A stretch of 64,000 nucleotides of DNA. Source: Bin5 sp965200685. Lineage in GTDB: Bacteria > Chloroflexota > Anaerolineae > Caldilineales > Caldilineaceae. Position numbers and translations under genes: made by a program. Below, piece after piece: positions 50,289-59,179 of the stretch (the first letter of the stretch is position 1; each line of letters starts with the position of its first letter). Location: positions 1,674,001 through 1,738,000 of the forward strand of contig OZ241379.1 of assembly GCA_965200685.1 (NCBI GenBank), read 5' to 3'. Below the pieces are notes generated by a model that was given only the letters and a program-made list of their open reading frames with translations, made no database searches and was not told where the DNA came from.

Positions 50289-50693
50289 CTATTCGTTGAC
50301 TTCAATGATATGTTCTTCCTCGCCAGACTTCCACACACCGTTTCTGTCCCCAACAGCCCATTTTGAGCGTATACGGATGACCTGCCCCCTTGTCCGATGC
50401 TGTGCCGTTGATTTGGACACAGGTTTCTGCGGTGGTGGCGCGGCTGTGATTTCATTGACCGCATTGGCAGCCAAGGCCGGTAGCTGTTTTCGCAATATAT
50501 GCCAGCCGGCTCGTAATGCGAGGCCGGTCAGACCTGCTACCACAGGCAGCGCAACTTTTGCAACCTCTACTGGCAGCTTTCTGCGTTCAAGAGGATACCC
50601 GTCCTGCGTATCATAGCCGCATATTCCACAGTGCCGCGCATCTATGGCGACGTTCTTTCCACACTTAGGACAAACCCGAAAAACTTCACTCAT
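50289..50693 (-). CDS. Zinc-ribbon membrane-associated protein
   Basis: 134 residues. An N-terminal zinc ribbon (RVCPKCGKNVAIDARHCGICGYD, four cysteines in two CxxC pairs) is followed by one hydrophobic helix (AKVALPVVAGLTGLALRAGW) and a basic, polar C-terminus. This pattern is widespread among small regulatory or envelope proteins. AAGGAATTTAGA precedes the ATG. No function can be assigned. Confidence 0.75.
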   Translation of the reverse strand: MSEVFRVCPKCGKNVAIDARHCGICGYDTQDGYPLERRKLPVEVAKVALPVVAGLTGLALRAGWHILRKQLPALAANAVNEITAAPPPQKPVSKSTAQHRTRGQVIRIRSKWAVGDRNGVWKSGEEEHIIEVNE

Positions 50694-51070
50694 TCTAAAT
50701 TCCTTTCTCGCGTAAGGCCAACTCTTGCAAGTATAGCATTCTTTTGGCTAGATCCCAAAGGAGACAGACATTGTGCCATTTGTGGGCAACAGAGGGGCAG
50801 CAACCAGCAATTCTGTAAACCACTGGTAGCTTGACCAGTAGTGGAGTCATTCGTATTAGGATTCTTGGATTAACAGAAAATAGTAGGATAGAATAGCATA
50901 AAATTTATTATCTTGATTCTGCAAGGCATATCTGATGCCAGCTTCAAGCGGAGATGTCGGCTCAGGGATATGCGGTCGTCTCTGTCGGTCCACTGTATGC
51001 CTTCTGCGGGATGGCCATCGAACAGTCACTGCCCTGCAAGAGATGCTGCGGCTACGGAGGAAATGTTGAC
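50694..51070. other. Intergenic region upstream of cupin gene
   Basis: About 375 bases. A short stretch near 50772-50825 would encode CAICGQQRGSNQQFC in one frame, zinc-ribbon-like but without a gene around it. An open frame begins at 50954 but its first part does not look coding. Nothing else is recognised. Confidence 0.35.
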
Positions 51071-51439
51071 ATGACAATCCTTTCCCACGGTCGTGGGAAT
51101 TACGACCCGATAAACACTCGTAGCAACATTCCTGGGGCCCGCATCATTACACGGAACACCTGCGCTGCAAAGCAGATGGAATTGTGGGAACAGTATATGC
51201 CACCGGGCGGCGAAATCCCCCTGCACTATCACGACTGTGAAGAGAGTTTAACGTTTCTCAGTGGTGAAATCGAAGTCACTCTTGGTGAAGAAATCCATCG
51301 GATTGGCCCGGATACGACAGTATTTGTGCCAGAGGGTGTGCTGCATCGAGTCTGCAATATAGGGGATATACCCGTCCGCCTGATCGCTGTCTTCCCGCAG
51401 GCCGCCCCGGCCATTCTGTACCCGGATATCCCAGCGTAG
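51071..51439 (+). CDS. Cupin-domain protein
   Basis: 122 residues in one small beta-barrel. The metal-binding motifs are LHYHDCEESLTFLSGEIEV (His, His, Glu; motif 1) and VFVPEGVLHRVCNIG (His; motif 2). Such proteins are isomerases, dioxygenases or sensors; the substrate is unknown. ATG 51071 with GGAGG ten bases upstream is preferred over an in-frame start at 50954 that would add 39 residues with several cysteines. It lies 37 bases upstream of the ABC transporter operon and could be linked to its substrate. Confidence 0.8.
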   Translation: MTILSHGRGNYDPINTRSNIPGARIITRNTCAAKQMELWEQYMPPGGEIPLHYHDCEESLTFLSGEIEVTLGEEIHRIGPDTTVFVPEGVLHRVCNIGDIPVRLIAVFPQAAPAILYPDIPA

Positions 51440-51476
51440 TAATCACAGTGATTATTGATTACAGATAGTACGGAAG

Positions 51477-52559
51477 ATGAGCGCGCGCATAAAAAAGGCC
51501 ATCCCCCTGAACAGACTGATAGAATCTCTTCTGCCCGCGCTGGCTGTGCTAGGCGCGCTGCTTGTGGGGGCCTTTCTGCTGCTGCTCTTAGATGTCAATC
51601 CATTTGAAGCGTATGGCTCGTTGGTGCGAGGCGCGCTGGGAAATGTTAGCGGCATCACCCAAACCCTGACAACAGCCACACCTCTGCTGTTGGTGGGCAT
51701 CGGCATCTGTATTGCCTTTCGCTGTGATATGTTTAATATGGGTGGTGAAGGGCAAATTATCGTCGGGGCTCTGTCCGCAACCGCCCTTTCGTTGACCTTC
51801 AGTGATCTGCCTAACTGGATATTGCTGCCTCTTACACTGTTGGCCGGGGCACTGGCTGGGCTTGTGTGGGGCGGTATCCCTGGCTGGCTCAAGGCGCGCA
51901 TGGCTGTCAATGAAACCCTGAGTACGGTGATGATGAATCAGATCGCGCTGCAATTGATGACCTTTCTCCTGCAAGGGCCCATGCTGGACCCAGAGCAGAT
52001 CGCAGCCGGCACGAATATTCCCCAAAGTGCAGCTCTGCCCACCTCTGTGTGGTTGGTGCGGCTGGTGCCACGTACACTTTTCCACGCCGGCGCAATCCTG
52101 GCCGTCGTCCTAGCCATTGCAGTCTTTTTTTTCCTTTGGCGTACGACGATTGGCTATCGTATCCGGGCTGTCGGCAAGAATCCTCATGCCTCCCACTATG
52201 CCGGCATCTCTGTCTCCCGTTATGTGATCCTCTCTATGGCCCTGAGTGGTATGTTCTGTGGGCTAGCCGGGGCCGTGGAAGTGACAGGTATCTATCACCG
52301 CATGATCGAAGGGTTAAGTAGCGGATATGGATTCAGTGGCATTGTTGCCGCGCTCTTTGGCAAATTGCATCCTTTGGGGGTGATCCCAGCCTCTGTTCTT
52401 TTTGGCGCGCTGCTGGTAGGCGCAGACAAAATGCAGCGCGCCATGCAGATTCCTAGCGCACTGGTATTGGTCTTAGAAGGACTGATCATGCTGTTTGTCG
52501 TCGCTAGTGACCTGTACGTGCGGAAATACTCCCGCCGGCGGGTGGAGGATACAACATGA
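51477..52559 (+). CDS. ABC transporter permease (BMP/nucleoside type, first subunit)
   Basis: 360 residues, about nine to ten helices. The BPD_transp_2 signature segments are present: FRCDMFNMGGEGQIIVGAL near residue 80 and GKNPHASHYAGISVSRYVIL near 233. It matches the larger permease (YufP-like) of uptake systems with a basic membrane protein receptor, which import nucleosides. The C-terminus ends in a basic cytoplasmic tail. The ribosome site is weak. It is the first transporter gene of an operon of permease - permease - receptor - ATPase. Confidence 0.88.
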   Translation: MSARIKKAIPLNRLIESLLPALAVLGALLVGAFLLLLLDVNPFEAYGSLVRGALGNVSGITQTLTTATPLLLVGIGICIAFRCDMFNMGGEGQIIVGALSATALSLTFSDLPNWILLPLTLLAGALAGLVWGGIPGWLKARMAVNETLSTVMMNQIALQLMTFLLQGPMLDPEQIAAGTNIPQSAALPTSVWLVRLVPRTLFHAGAILAVVLAIAVFFFLWRTTIGYRIRAVGKNPHASHYAGISVSRYVILSMALSGMFCGLAGAVEVTGIYHRMIEGLSSGYGFSGIVAALFGKLHPLGVIPASVLFGALLVGADKMQRAMQIPSALVLVLEGLIMLFVVASDLYVRKYSRRRVEDTT

Positions 52560-52609
52560 AAATGGAGAGAGTGGTTCCATTACAGTACTGCATGTAGTGA
52601 TCATGATGT

Positions 52610-53542
52610 ATGCTTGACGAACTGTTCGCTCTGACGACACTCATCGGTATTCTGCACAGCGGTGTGCGGCTGGCAACGCCCTATCTCTTCGCTGCTCTAG
52701 GAGAGACCTTCGTTCAACGCTCGGGTGTGCTGAACCAAGGCGTGGATGGTATTATGTTGATGGGTGCATTTTTTGCCTTTTACGAGGTGTTTCAGGGTTA
52801 CAATCTGTGGATAGGCGTGCTGGCGGCGTTGATCAGCGGCGTGCTGATGGGGTTGCTGATGGCCATCATCAGTGTGACAATGCAGGGAGAACAGCGCATC
52901 AGCGGCATTGGTTTGTATCTTTTCGGCCGCGGCTTGAGCAGCTTGCTCTTCAAAACCCTTATCGGTTCGGTTGAAGGGGTCAGTGGCTTTGCCAAAATGA
53001 GCCTGCCTTTCCTATCCGCCCTGCCAGGAATTGGTTATATCTTTTTTGACCATAATATACTGGTATATATTTCCTATCTGCTGGTGCCTGTCACTTGGTT
53101 ACTCATCAATCGCACGACATTCGGCTTGCAAATCCGCGCGGTTGGGCACAACCCAGAAGCTGCTGATGCTTTGGGCGTCAATGTCAACGCTATACGCTAC
53201 GCTACATTGATGATCGGCGGGGGATTGGCAGGGGTGGCCGGTGCATCCTTAAGCATCGGCCAGCTAAATATTTTCCAAGAAAATATGACGAACGGAATTG
53301 GCTTTATTGCTGTTGCCCTCGTTTATTTTGGCAATTGGCGGGCTGTAGGTGTACTGGGTGGTGCATTACTGTTCAGCCTCGTCAATGCTCTGCAGCTATG
53401 GGTGCAAGTTCTGGACATTTCCATACCGTTGGACTTGGTCGTCATGATGCCTTACATTCTGACAATCTGCGTGCTTATTTTCACAGTACAGAAGGTCCAG
53501 CGGCCGGCAGTTCTCGCCAAGCCATATGAACGGGGAGAATAA
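52610..53542 (+). CDS. ABC transporter permease (BMP/nucleoside type, second subunit)
   Basis: 310 residues, about eight helices; the shorter partner (YufQ-like). QRSGVLNQGVDGIMLMGAFF near 36-55 and GLQIRAVGHNPEAADALGV near 170 are the paired conserved segments of this permease family. The start ATG at 52610 lies 51 bases after the first permease and lacks a clear ribosome site, so coupling is possible. The pair forms the membrane channel of the importer. Confidence 0.88.
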   Translation: MLDELFALTTLIGILHSGVRLATPYLFAALGETFVQRSGVLNQGVDGIMLMGAFFAFYEVFQGYNLWIGVLAALISGVLMGLLMAIISVTMQGEQRISGIGLYLFGRGLSSLLFKTLIGSVEGVSGFAKMSLPFLSALPGIGYIFFDHNILVYISYLLVPVTWLLINRTTFGLQIRAVGHNPEAADALGVNVNAIRYATLMIGGGLAGVAGASLSIGQLNIFQENMTNGIGFIAVALVYFGNWRAVGVLGGALLFSLVNALQLWVQVLDISIPLDLVVMMPYILTICVLIFTVQKVQRPAVLAKPYERGE

Positions 53543-53586
53543 ATCCTTATCCATTATCCCAATGATCTTGATATGGATGCTAAAGC

Positions 53587-54624
53587 ATGAACAAACGAAT
53601 TGGTCAGCTCATACTGATTCTTGTTCTGTTTGGGGTTGCCTATGTAGCCATCGCATCGCCGCTCGCTGTACCAGCCAATAGCGGCAGGACAGAAGCAGAT
53701 CTGGATGATGGGGGTCCCTTCCGTATCGCCATTGTACTGCCTAGCAGTACCGTGGATATGGCATGGAGCCAAGCCTTCTTTGAAGCGTTGAAGGCTGTCC
53801 AAGCTGAAATGGACGACGAAAATGCCCTAGAGATCGCATATTCTGAGGGGATGTTGCAGGTGACAGATGCGGCCGCGGCCATACGTGACTACGCCTCAGA
53901 AGGATATGATTTGATCATTGCACACAGTGCCCATTATGGCAATTCGATGTTTGAGGTGGCCGCTGATTTTCCAGAAATTAGCTTCGCGTGGGGGACTGCC
54001 GTAGATACAGGCGCAGATCAGGGGTATAAGAATATTTTCGCTTACGAAGCTGCAGCCGATGAGGGTGGCTATATAAACGGCGTCATCGCCGCGCTGCTCT
54101 CCCAATCCGGTATCATCGGCGTTATCGGTCCTGTGGAAGCGGGAGATGCCAAACTGTACATAAATGGCTTCATCAAAGGCGTGGCTGAGACCAACCCTGC
54201 CATGCAGGTGAATGTCAGCTACACCGGTTCCTTCGGTGACACGGCATTGGCCGCAGCTGCGGCCAATGTCCATATTCAGGCTGGGGCCGATGTGCTGACA
54301 GGATCCGCCCAGCAGGTCGTCGGTGCCGTGGGGATTGCCAGGGAAGCGGGTATTCTTTGGCTGGGTACCCAGAGCGACCAGACATCGCTAGGACCGGAGG
54401 TTGTGGTTGCCAATCACATCTACGACTGGACCGGCGTTATTAACGATATGATTGCCAAAATTAGATCCGGCGAGCTTGGCGGCACTGCCTACAAGCTCAC
54501 CCTTAAAAACGGCGGTCTGATCGTGGAATTCAACGACAACATTGACATTGCAGACGATGTAAGAGCAGCAACTGTCCAAGCAATTGAAAATATCAAGAGT
54601 GGTGCTGTGCAGAAGATGAAATAA
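53587..54624 (+). CDS. BMP-family substrate-binding protein of ABC importer
   Basis: 345 residues. A signal or anchor helix (GQLILILVLFGVAYVAI, about 6-22) lacks a lipobox cysteine. The mature part is a two-domain periplasmic-binding fold of the basic membrane protein (PnrA) type: RIAIVLPSSTVDMAWSQAFF, DLIIAHSAHYGNSM, YKNIFAYEAAADEGGYINGV and IIGVIGPVEAGDAKLYINGF. Known members bind purine nucleosides, so a nucleoside substrate is likely but unproved. Encoded between the permeases and the ATPase. Confidence 0.87.
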   Translation: MNKRIGQLILILVLFGVAYVAIASPLAVPANSGRTEADLDDGGPFRIAIVLPSSTVDMAWSQAFFEALKAVQAEMDDENALEIAYSEGMLQVTDAAAAIRDYASEGYDLIIAHSAHYGNSMFEVAADFPEISFAWGTAVDTGADQGYKNIFAYEAAADEGGYINGVIAALLSQSGIIGVIGPVEAGDAKLYINGFIKGVAETNPAMQVNVSYTGSFGDTALAAAAANVHIQAGADVLTGSAQQVVGAVGIAREAGILWLGTQSDQTSLGPEVVVANHIYDWTGVINDMIAKIRSGELGGTAYKLTLKNGGLIVEFNDNIDIADDVRAATVQAIENIKSGAVQKMK

Positions 54625-54650
54625 GGATTCAACCTTTACATCCGATTCTG

Positions 54651-56216
54651 ATGACAACAGAGACATCATCGTCAACCTTTCTGCCTGCTGGCCAGCGGAC
54701 AATCAAACATCTGCATATGGATGGAATCGTCAAACGTTTTCCAGGTGTCCTTGCTTGCGATCACGTGGATTTTGATGTGTGCCAAGGCGAAGTTCATACA
54801 TTGTTGGGTGAAAACGGAGCTGGCAAATCCACACTGATGAAGATTCTCTATGGTCTTTACCGTCCAGATGAAGGCCATATTCTGCTCAATGGGATACCGC
54901 TGACAATGCAGTCACCCACCGACGCCATCCGCCAGGGAATCGGCATGATCCATCAACACTTCATGTTGGTAGATACCCTCACTGTCACGGAAAATGTGGC
55001 CCTAGGCCTGGCTTCCAGCCGCGGGCCATTCCTTGATTTGGATCAAGTCGCGTCGCGTATTCAGGAGCTGAGTCTGGCTTACGGCCTGCACGTCGACCCC
55101 CGAGCACCGGTCTGGACACTCTCTGTCGGTGAACGCCAACGGGTGGAGATCAGTAAGGCCCTCTACCGAGGGGCTGATCTGTTAATTCTTGATGAGCCGA
55201 CCGCTGTCCTTACGCCTCAGGAGGTCAATGAACTATTTATCATCCTAGAACAGATGAAGCAGGATGGACACAGCCTTATCTTCATCAGTCATAAATTGCA
55301 AGAGGTTCTGGCCATCAGTGATCGCATCAGCGTGCTACGGCAAGGCAAGCTCGTTGGTACGGTTCTCGCCGAAGGCATGACACGCCCGCAACTAGCACGC
55401 ATGATGATAGGGCGCGATGTTTTGCTGGAACGGCGGCGCGCAAATGTGGATATTGGTGCTGTAAGATTGCGCCTAGAAAAGGTCAGCGCGCTAGATGTCA
55501 CGGGGAAACCGACTCTGCGAGATGTATCTCTGTCTATTCAGAGCGGCGAAATTCTAGGGTTGGCAGGCGTCAGTGGCAATGGGCAGCGGGAACTGGCTGA
55601 AGTCATCGCGGGCCTGCGTCCGGTCACCGATGGGACAGTTGAAATGGATGGCACGTTCATCACCAACTGGCCGATTGCTCGCCGCACAGAGAAAGGCCTG
55701 GCATACATTCCTGAAGAACGGATGTATGACGGTATTGTACGCGAATTTTCAATATCAGAAAATCTCATCTTGCAGGATCATACTCATAATCCCTTCAGTC
55801 GCGGCATTTTTCTGGACTTTGGGCATATTGCTCGCCATAGTTGGAAACTGGTGCAGAATTTTCAGGTAAAGACACCGAATATCAACACTGCAACCAAAAA
55901 TCTGTCAGGAGGCAATATCCAGAAGCTGATTCTGGCCCGAGAACTTTCCCGTCGCCCCACAGTCCTAGTTGCCGCCCAGCCTACACGGGGTGTTGATATC
56001 GGTGCTATGGAATACATTCATCAGCGGCTGCTGGACCAACGGGCTACAGGGACGGCTACACTGCTCATCTCCGCAGATTTGGATGAATTGCTGGCATTGT
56101 CCGACAGAATTGCTGTGATCTACGAAGGGCAGATTATGGATATCGTACAACGGAACGAGACGAGTGCCGAAGAGTTGGGGCTACTGATGGCAGGTGTACA
56201 GCCGGATATAGGTTGA
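54651..56216 (+). CDS. ABC transporter ATPase with two nucleotide-binding domains
   Basis: 521 residues. Domain 1 has Walker A LLGENGAGKSTLMKIL near 60, signature LSVGERQRVEISKAL and Walker B LLILDEPTAVLTP. Domain 2 has the degenerate P-loop LAGVSGNGQRELAEV near 305, the signature LSGGNIQKLILARE, and VAAQPTRGVDIGA in place of a normal Walker B. This tandem arrangement (YufO-like) is typical of sugar and nucleoside importers with BMP receptors. The start at 54651 gives a short polar N-terminus. It is the last gene of the operon, followed by an inverted repeat at 56225-56269. Confidence 0.92.
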   Translation: MTTETSSSTFLPAGQRTIKHLHMDGIVKRFPGVLACDHVDFDVCQGEVHTLLGENGAGKSTLMKILYGLYRPDEGHILLNGIPLTMQSPTDAIRQGIGMIHQHFMLVDTLTVTENVALGLASSRGPFLDLDQVASRIQELSLAYGLHVDPRAPVWTLSVGERQRVEISKALYRGADLLILDEPTAVLTPQEVNELFIILEQMKQDGHSLIFISHKLQEVLAISDRISVLRQGKLVGTVLAEGMTRPQLARMMIGRDVLLERRRANVDIGAVRLRLEKVSALDVTGKPTLRDVSLSIQSGEILGLAGVSGNGQRELAEVIAGLRPVTDGTVEMDGTFITNWPIARRTEKGLAYIPEERMYDGIVREFSISENLILQDHTHNPFSRGIFLDFGHIARHSWKLVQNFQVKTPNINTATKNLSGGNIQKLILARELSRRPTVLVAAQPTRGVDIGAMEYIHQRLLDQRATGTATLLISADLDELLALSDRIAVIYEGQIMDIVQRNETSAEELGLLMAGVQPDIG

Positions 56217-56224
56217 AGTAAACA

Positions 56225-56269
56225 AAAACCTGAAAAACCAATCAGAATTCCTTTGGCCTTTCAGGTTTT
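56225..56269. terminator. Inverted repeat between ABC operon and tRNA-Thr
   Basis: AAAACCTGAAA (56225-56235) pairs exactly with TTTCAGGTTTT (56259-56269) across a 23-base loop. It lies between two convergent transcription units and could terminate both; it is A/T-rich, with T-runs on each strand. Confidence 0.6.
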
Positions 56270-56273
56270 CCTA

Positions 56274-56346
56274 AGCCGTTGGTCGGACTCGAACCGACGA
56301 CCTACGCTTTACGAGAGCGTCGCTCTACCGACTGAGCTACAACGGC
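56274..56346 (-). tRNA. tRNA-Thr (anticodon CGT)
   Basis: Read on the minus strand, the 73 bases fold as a normal cloverleaf: acceptor GCCGTTG/CAACGGC (seven pairs), D-arm GCTC...GAGC, anticodon arm ACGCT-CTCGTAA-AGCGT with anticodon CGT (decodes ACG), a five-base variable loop and T-arm GTCGG-TTCGAGT-CCGAC. CCA is not encoded. TTCGAGT is the standard T-loop. Confidence 0.97.
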
Positions 56347-56434
56347 ATAGAGATTTCATATTCTAATTGAAGACCGCAGAAAAATCAAATCTGTCGGAAG
56401 AAGGGAAATCAAAAGAACCTCTCTCGCCTTCATA

Positions 56435-56998
56435 TTACGACTGCACACGCGTGACATAGTGACCATCCCGGGTGTCAATGCGAATGGTGTCACCTTCCTT
56501 CACAAACATCGGAACCTGCAGCCGGTAGCCTGTTTCCAACTCCACTTCCTTGGTTGGATTGTTGGCTGTATCCCCAGCAACGGCCAGCTCCGCCCATATA
56601 ACGTCTAAATCAACAGTTGTCGGTAGGCTTATGTTGATGGGCTCTCCCTCAAAGGTTTCCAATGATACAACTGTATTGTCTCTCAAAAATTTGATAATTC
56701 CTTCAAGCGTATCCTTTGATAGAGCAACTTGCTCATAGGTATCTGTGTCCATGAAGTGATACAGATCGCCATCTGTATACAGATATTCTACTTCCCGTGA
56801 ATCTAGGCGGACATCATCCACCCGGGCCCCGCTATTATATGTTTTTTCGATTGTTGATCCAGTGCGTAGGTTGCGTACTTTGAGACGAATCGTTGCACCG
56901 CCGCGGGCCATTTTGATATGTTGATAATCGATCACCCGCCACAGTTGGCTCTCCTCTTCGTAAATGTTACCCCTGCGTAATTGCTGCACTTCCGCCAT
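56435..56998 (-). CDS. efp: Translation elongation factor P
   Basis: Relieves ribosome stalling at polyproline motifs. The product is 187 residues: KOW-like domain I (GNIYEEESQLWRVIDYQHI), then two OB domains with YTDGDLYHFMDTDTYEQ and the C-terminal signature ETGYRLQVPMFVKEGDTIRIDTR. The loop tip reads KMARGGAT, with Arg32 at the position normally modified (Lys34 in E. coli, Arg32 in EarP-type). ATG 56998 is chosen because MAEVQQLRRG is the usual start; an in-frame start at 57031 is less likely. Confidence 0.94.
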   Translation of the reverse strand: MAEVQQLRRGNIYEEESQLWRVIDYQHIKMARGGATIRLKVRNLRTGSTIEKTYNSGARVDDVRLDSREVEYLYTDGDLYHFMDTDTYEQVALSKDTLEGIIKFLRDNTVVSLETFEGEPINISLPTTVDLDVIWAELAVAGDTANNPTKEVELETGYRLQVPMFVKEGDTIRIDTRDGHYVTRVQS

Positions 56999-57136
56999 AC
57001 TCTTTTCCGACCCCCATGTCAGTGATTGCAAAGTCGATCAAGATTCTTTGGATTCAAAGCCTGACTGATTATAGAAGATGTAAGCAGTAGGTGTCAAAGT
57101 AAGAGCCTTCCCGAACTTCACTTCTCCACAGGTGTG

Positions 57137-57727
57137 TTATGCGCCGAATTGTCGTAGGGCTACCCGCAGCCGTTCTTCAATACCGCTCACATCAGCCGGG
57201 ATCTGCTGGATCGCCCGCTGCGCTTCAACAATACTGTAACCGAGGGCTGTAAGAGCCTCCAGCACCTCTGTGTCGGAATCCATTGTAGAGGCGATCGTCG
57301 TCAAGCTACTCTCTGCTGGTGTGAGTTTGCCTTTGAGTTCGACAACGATCTTCTCGGCAGTGCGTTTCCCGATTCCCGGCACACGCGCAACAACCCCTGG
57401 CTCCTCATTGGCGATTGCAATGCGCAGAGCATCCGGGGTCAGCATACTCAGGATAGCGAGTGCCACCTTTGGCCCTATGCCACTTACCCCAAGCAAGGAC
57501 TCAAAGATCATCAATTCTTCCTGCTCTTCAAATCCATACAGACTCAGTTCAGTCTCTCGTACCTGTAAATAAGTATGGAGAGATATATGGTCGCCGGCAT
57601 GGAAACGCGCAACCGTCGGCTCTGGCGTAAACAGGCGCAAGCCAATGCCTGCACTTGGATGGCCGACTTCGACGATCAGATAGTTTTTGTCCACGGACAC
57701 AACAGTACCATGTACCAGTCGAATCAT
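57137..57727 (-). CDS. ruvA: Holliday junction DNA helicase subunit RuvA
   Basis: 196 residues. The OB domain (MIRLVHGTVVSVDKNYLIVEV) is followed by two helix-hairpin-helix motifs (LLGVSGIGPKVALAILS, VARVPGIGKRTAEKIVVELK) and a C-terminal three-helix domain (EVLEALTALGYSIVEAQRAI) that binds RuvB. It tetramerises on four-way junctions. ATG 57727 is the conserved start; the open frame upstream overlaps ruvC. It follows ruvC by 28 bases. ruvB is not in the window. Confidence 0.95.
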   Translation of the reverse strand: MIRLVHGTVVSVDKNYLIVEVGHPSAGIGLRLFTPEPTVARFHAGDHISLHTYLQVRETELSLYGFEEQEELMIFESLLGVSGIGPKVALAILSMLTPDALRIAIANEEPGVVARVPGIGKRTAEKIVVELKGKLTPAESSLTTIASTMDSDTEVLEALTALGYSIVEAQRAIQQIPADVSGIEERLRVALRQFGA

Positions 57728-57755
57728 AGCATATTGATTCGGAGAGCCGTTGATG

Positions 57756-58301
57756 TTAGGCGTCGGCAACAATCGCCTGATATTGCCCGATTTGCAGATG
57801 GCAAAGGGCAATGGCGATGCCATCTGCGGCATCGTCCGGTTGAGGAGTTTCGTCTAATTCCAGGAGTTGACGGATCATCGCTTGCATCTGATATTTATCG
57901 GCATTGCCGTAACCGGTGAGGGCCTGTTTAATTGTGGCCGGCGTATACTCGGCCACCGGGAGATCACACAGGGCGGCCGCCAGCAAAGCTGCCCCGCGCG
58001 CTTGCCCGACAGAGATAGCAGTTGTGACATTGCGGCCAAAGAAAAGCTCTTCGACAGCGACTTCATCGGGCTGAAATTCACGGATCAAGTTCTGGATATC
58101 GGTAAAAATATCTCGTAGACGTAGAGGCATTGGCTGGTCCGGCGATGTCCGAATCACCCCACAGGCCAGCAGTTCATAGTCAGCGGAGATCGTTTGCAGG
58201 ACGACACCATAACCGGTTGAGGCGGTGCCCGGGTCAATTCCCAGAGCACACCATTCTCGCTCCCGCTTGCGAGCGGCCAGTCCTCTATCCCTGAAAGTCA
58301 T
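57756..58301 (-). CDS. ruvC: Crossover junction endodeoxyribonuclease RuvC
   Basis: 181 residues. The RNase H-like fold has the metal residues in ALGIDPGTASTGYG (Asp near 23), VAVEELFFGRN (Glu near 84), and the Asp pair in PQPDDAADGIAIALCH near 155. It resolves Holliday junctions by symmetric nicks. The first 17 residues are extra and polar; a later GTG or internal start is possible. AAGGCAG lies ahead of the ATG. yebC is 42 bases upstream on the same strand. Confidence 0.94.
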   Translation of the reverse strand: MTFRDRGLAARKREREWCALGIDPGTASTGYGVVLQTISADYELLACGVIRTSPDQPMPLRLRDIFTDIQNLIREFQPDEVAVEELFFGRNVTTAISVGQARGAALLAAALCDLPVAEYTPATIKQALTGYGNADKYQMQAMIRQLLELDETPQPDDAADGIAIALCHLQIGQYQAIVADA

Positions 58302-58343
58302 GTTCTGCCTTGACTGTATTCACAAAAATCTAGGATTCTCAGT

Positions 58344-59114
58344 CTATGAGACCTGTGCGACTAAATCGTCGGTCAGTTCCAAATTGTGGTACACTTTATT
58401 GACATCGTCAAGTTCCTCAAGGGCCTCAAGCAGATGAAGAACGTTGAGCCCGGCCTTGGGGTTGAGCGAGAGTGTCATATTGGGCTGCATGATCAGTTCT
58501 GATGAATCTGGCAGAATCCCTGACTCACGCAGGGAGTTATCCACCTGGGCTAAATCCGTTCTTTCGGTATAGATTTCAACAGCATCGTCGCTCAGTTCGA
58601 CATCTTCCGCGCCTGCTTCTAACGCTTCAATAAATATTTCGTCCGCGTCTAGGTCACGGGCATTGCCATCGTCATCTTCAAGATGAATGGCAACATACCC
58701 CTTGGCTGTGAACTGCCAGGCCACGGAACCTGGCTCGCCTAAGTTGCCATTTGCTCGGTTGAAACAGCGCCGTATGTCGGCAATCGTGCGGTTGCGGTTG
58801 TCGGTTAAGCATTCGAGCAGAATCGCGATGCCATGGGGGCCGTACCCTTCATAGTAGATCTCTTCAATTTCGGCCGCGTCCTTATCCAAACCGGCCCCTC
58901 GCCGGATCGCGTAATCAATGCGCTCCTTCGGCATGTTTTCGGCTCTGGCTTTTTCGACAGCTAGACGCAGACGCACATTGGAATCTATATCGGATCCGCC
59001 CTCTTTGGCTGCCACCTGCAATTCACGGGCAAGTTTGGTAAAAATTTTACCCCTGGCAGCGTCATTGGCACCTTTTTTGCGCTTAATTGTAGACCATTTG
59101 GAATGACCAGACAT
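58344..59114 (-). CDS. yebC: YebC/PmpR-family regulatory protein
   Basis: 256 residues, full length. The N-terminus SGHSKWSTIKRKKGANDAARG and the body PKERIDYAIRRGAG, YEGYGPHGIAILLE, TDNRNRTIADIRR and LGEPGSVAWQF are the family landmarks. Members bind DNA, or act on stalled ribosomes, depending on the subgroup. AGGAGAACGC precedes the ATG. It commonly lies upstream of ruvC-ruvA, as here. Confidence 0.95.
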   Translation of the reverse strand: MSGHSKWSTIKRKKGANDAARGKIFTKLARELQVAAKEGGSDIDSNVRLRLAVEKARAENMPKERIDYAIRRGAGLDKDAAEIEEIYYEGYGPHGIAILLECLTDNRNRTIADIRRCFNRANGNLGEPGSVAWQFTAKGYVAIHLEDDDGNARDLDADEIFIEALEAGAEDVELSDDAVEIYTERTDLAQVDNSLRESGILPDSSELIMQPNMTLSLNPKAGLNVLHLLEALEELDDVNKVYHNLELTDDLVAQVS

Positions 59115-59179
59115 TGCGTTCTCCTATCTATATATAACACCAATTGGCGAGTACGTTCTCTCCACCAATCACTACGCTC

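Noticed and set aside
50772..50825. Short zinc-ribbon-like reading CAICGQQRGSNQQFC
   Set aside because: It lacks a fourth cysteine, has no start or gene context, and may be chance.
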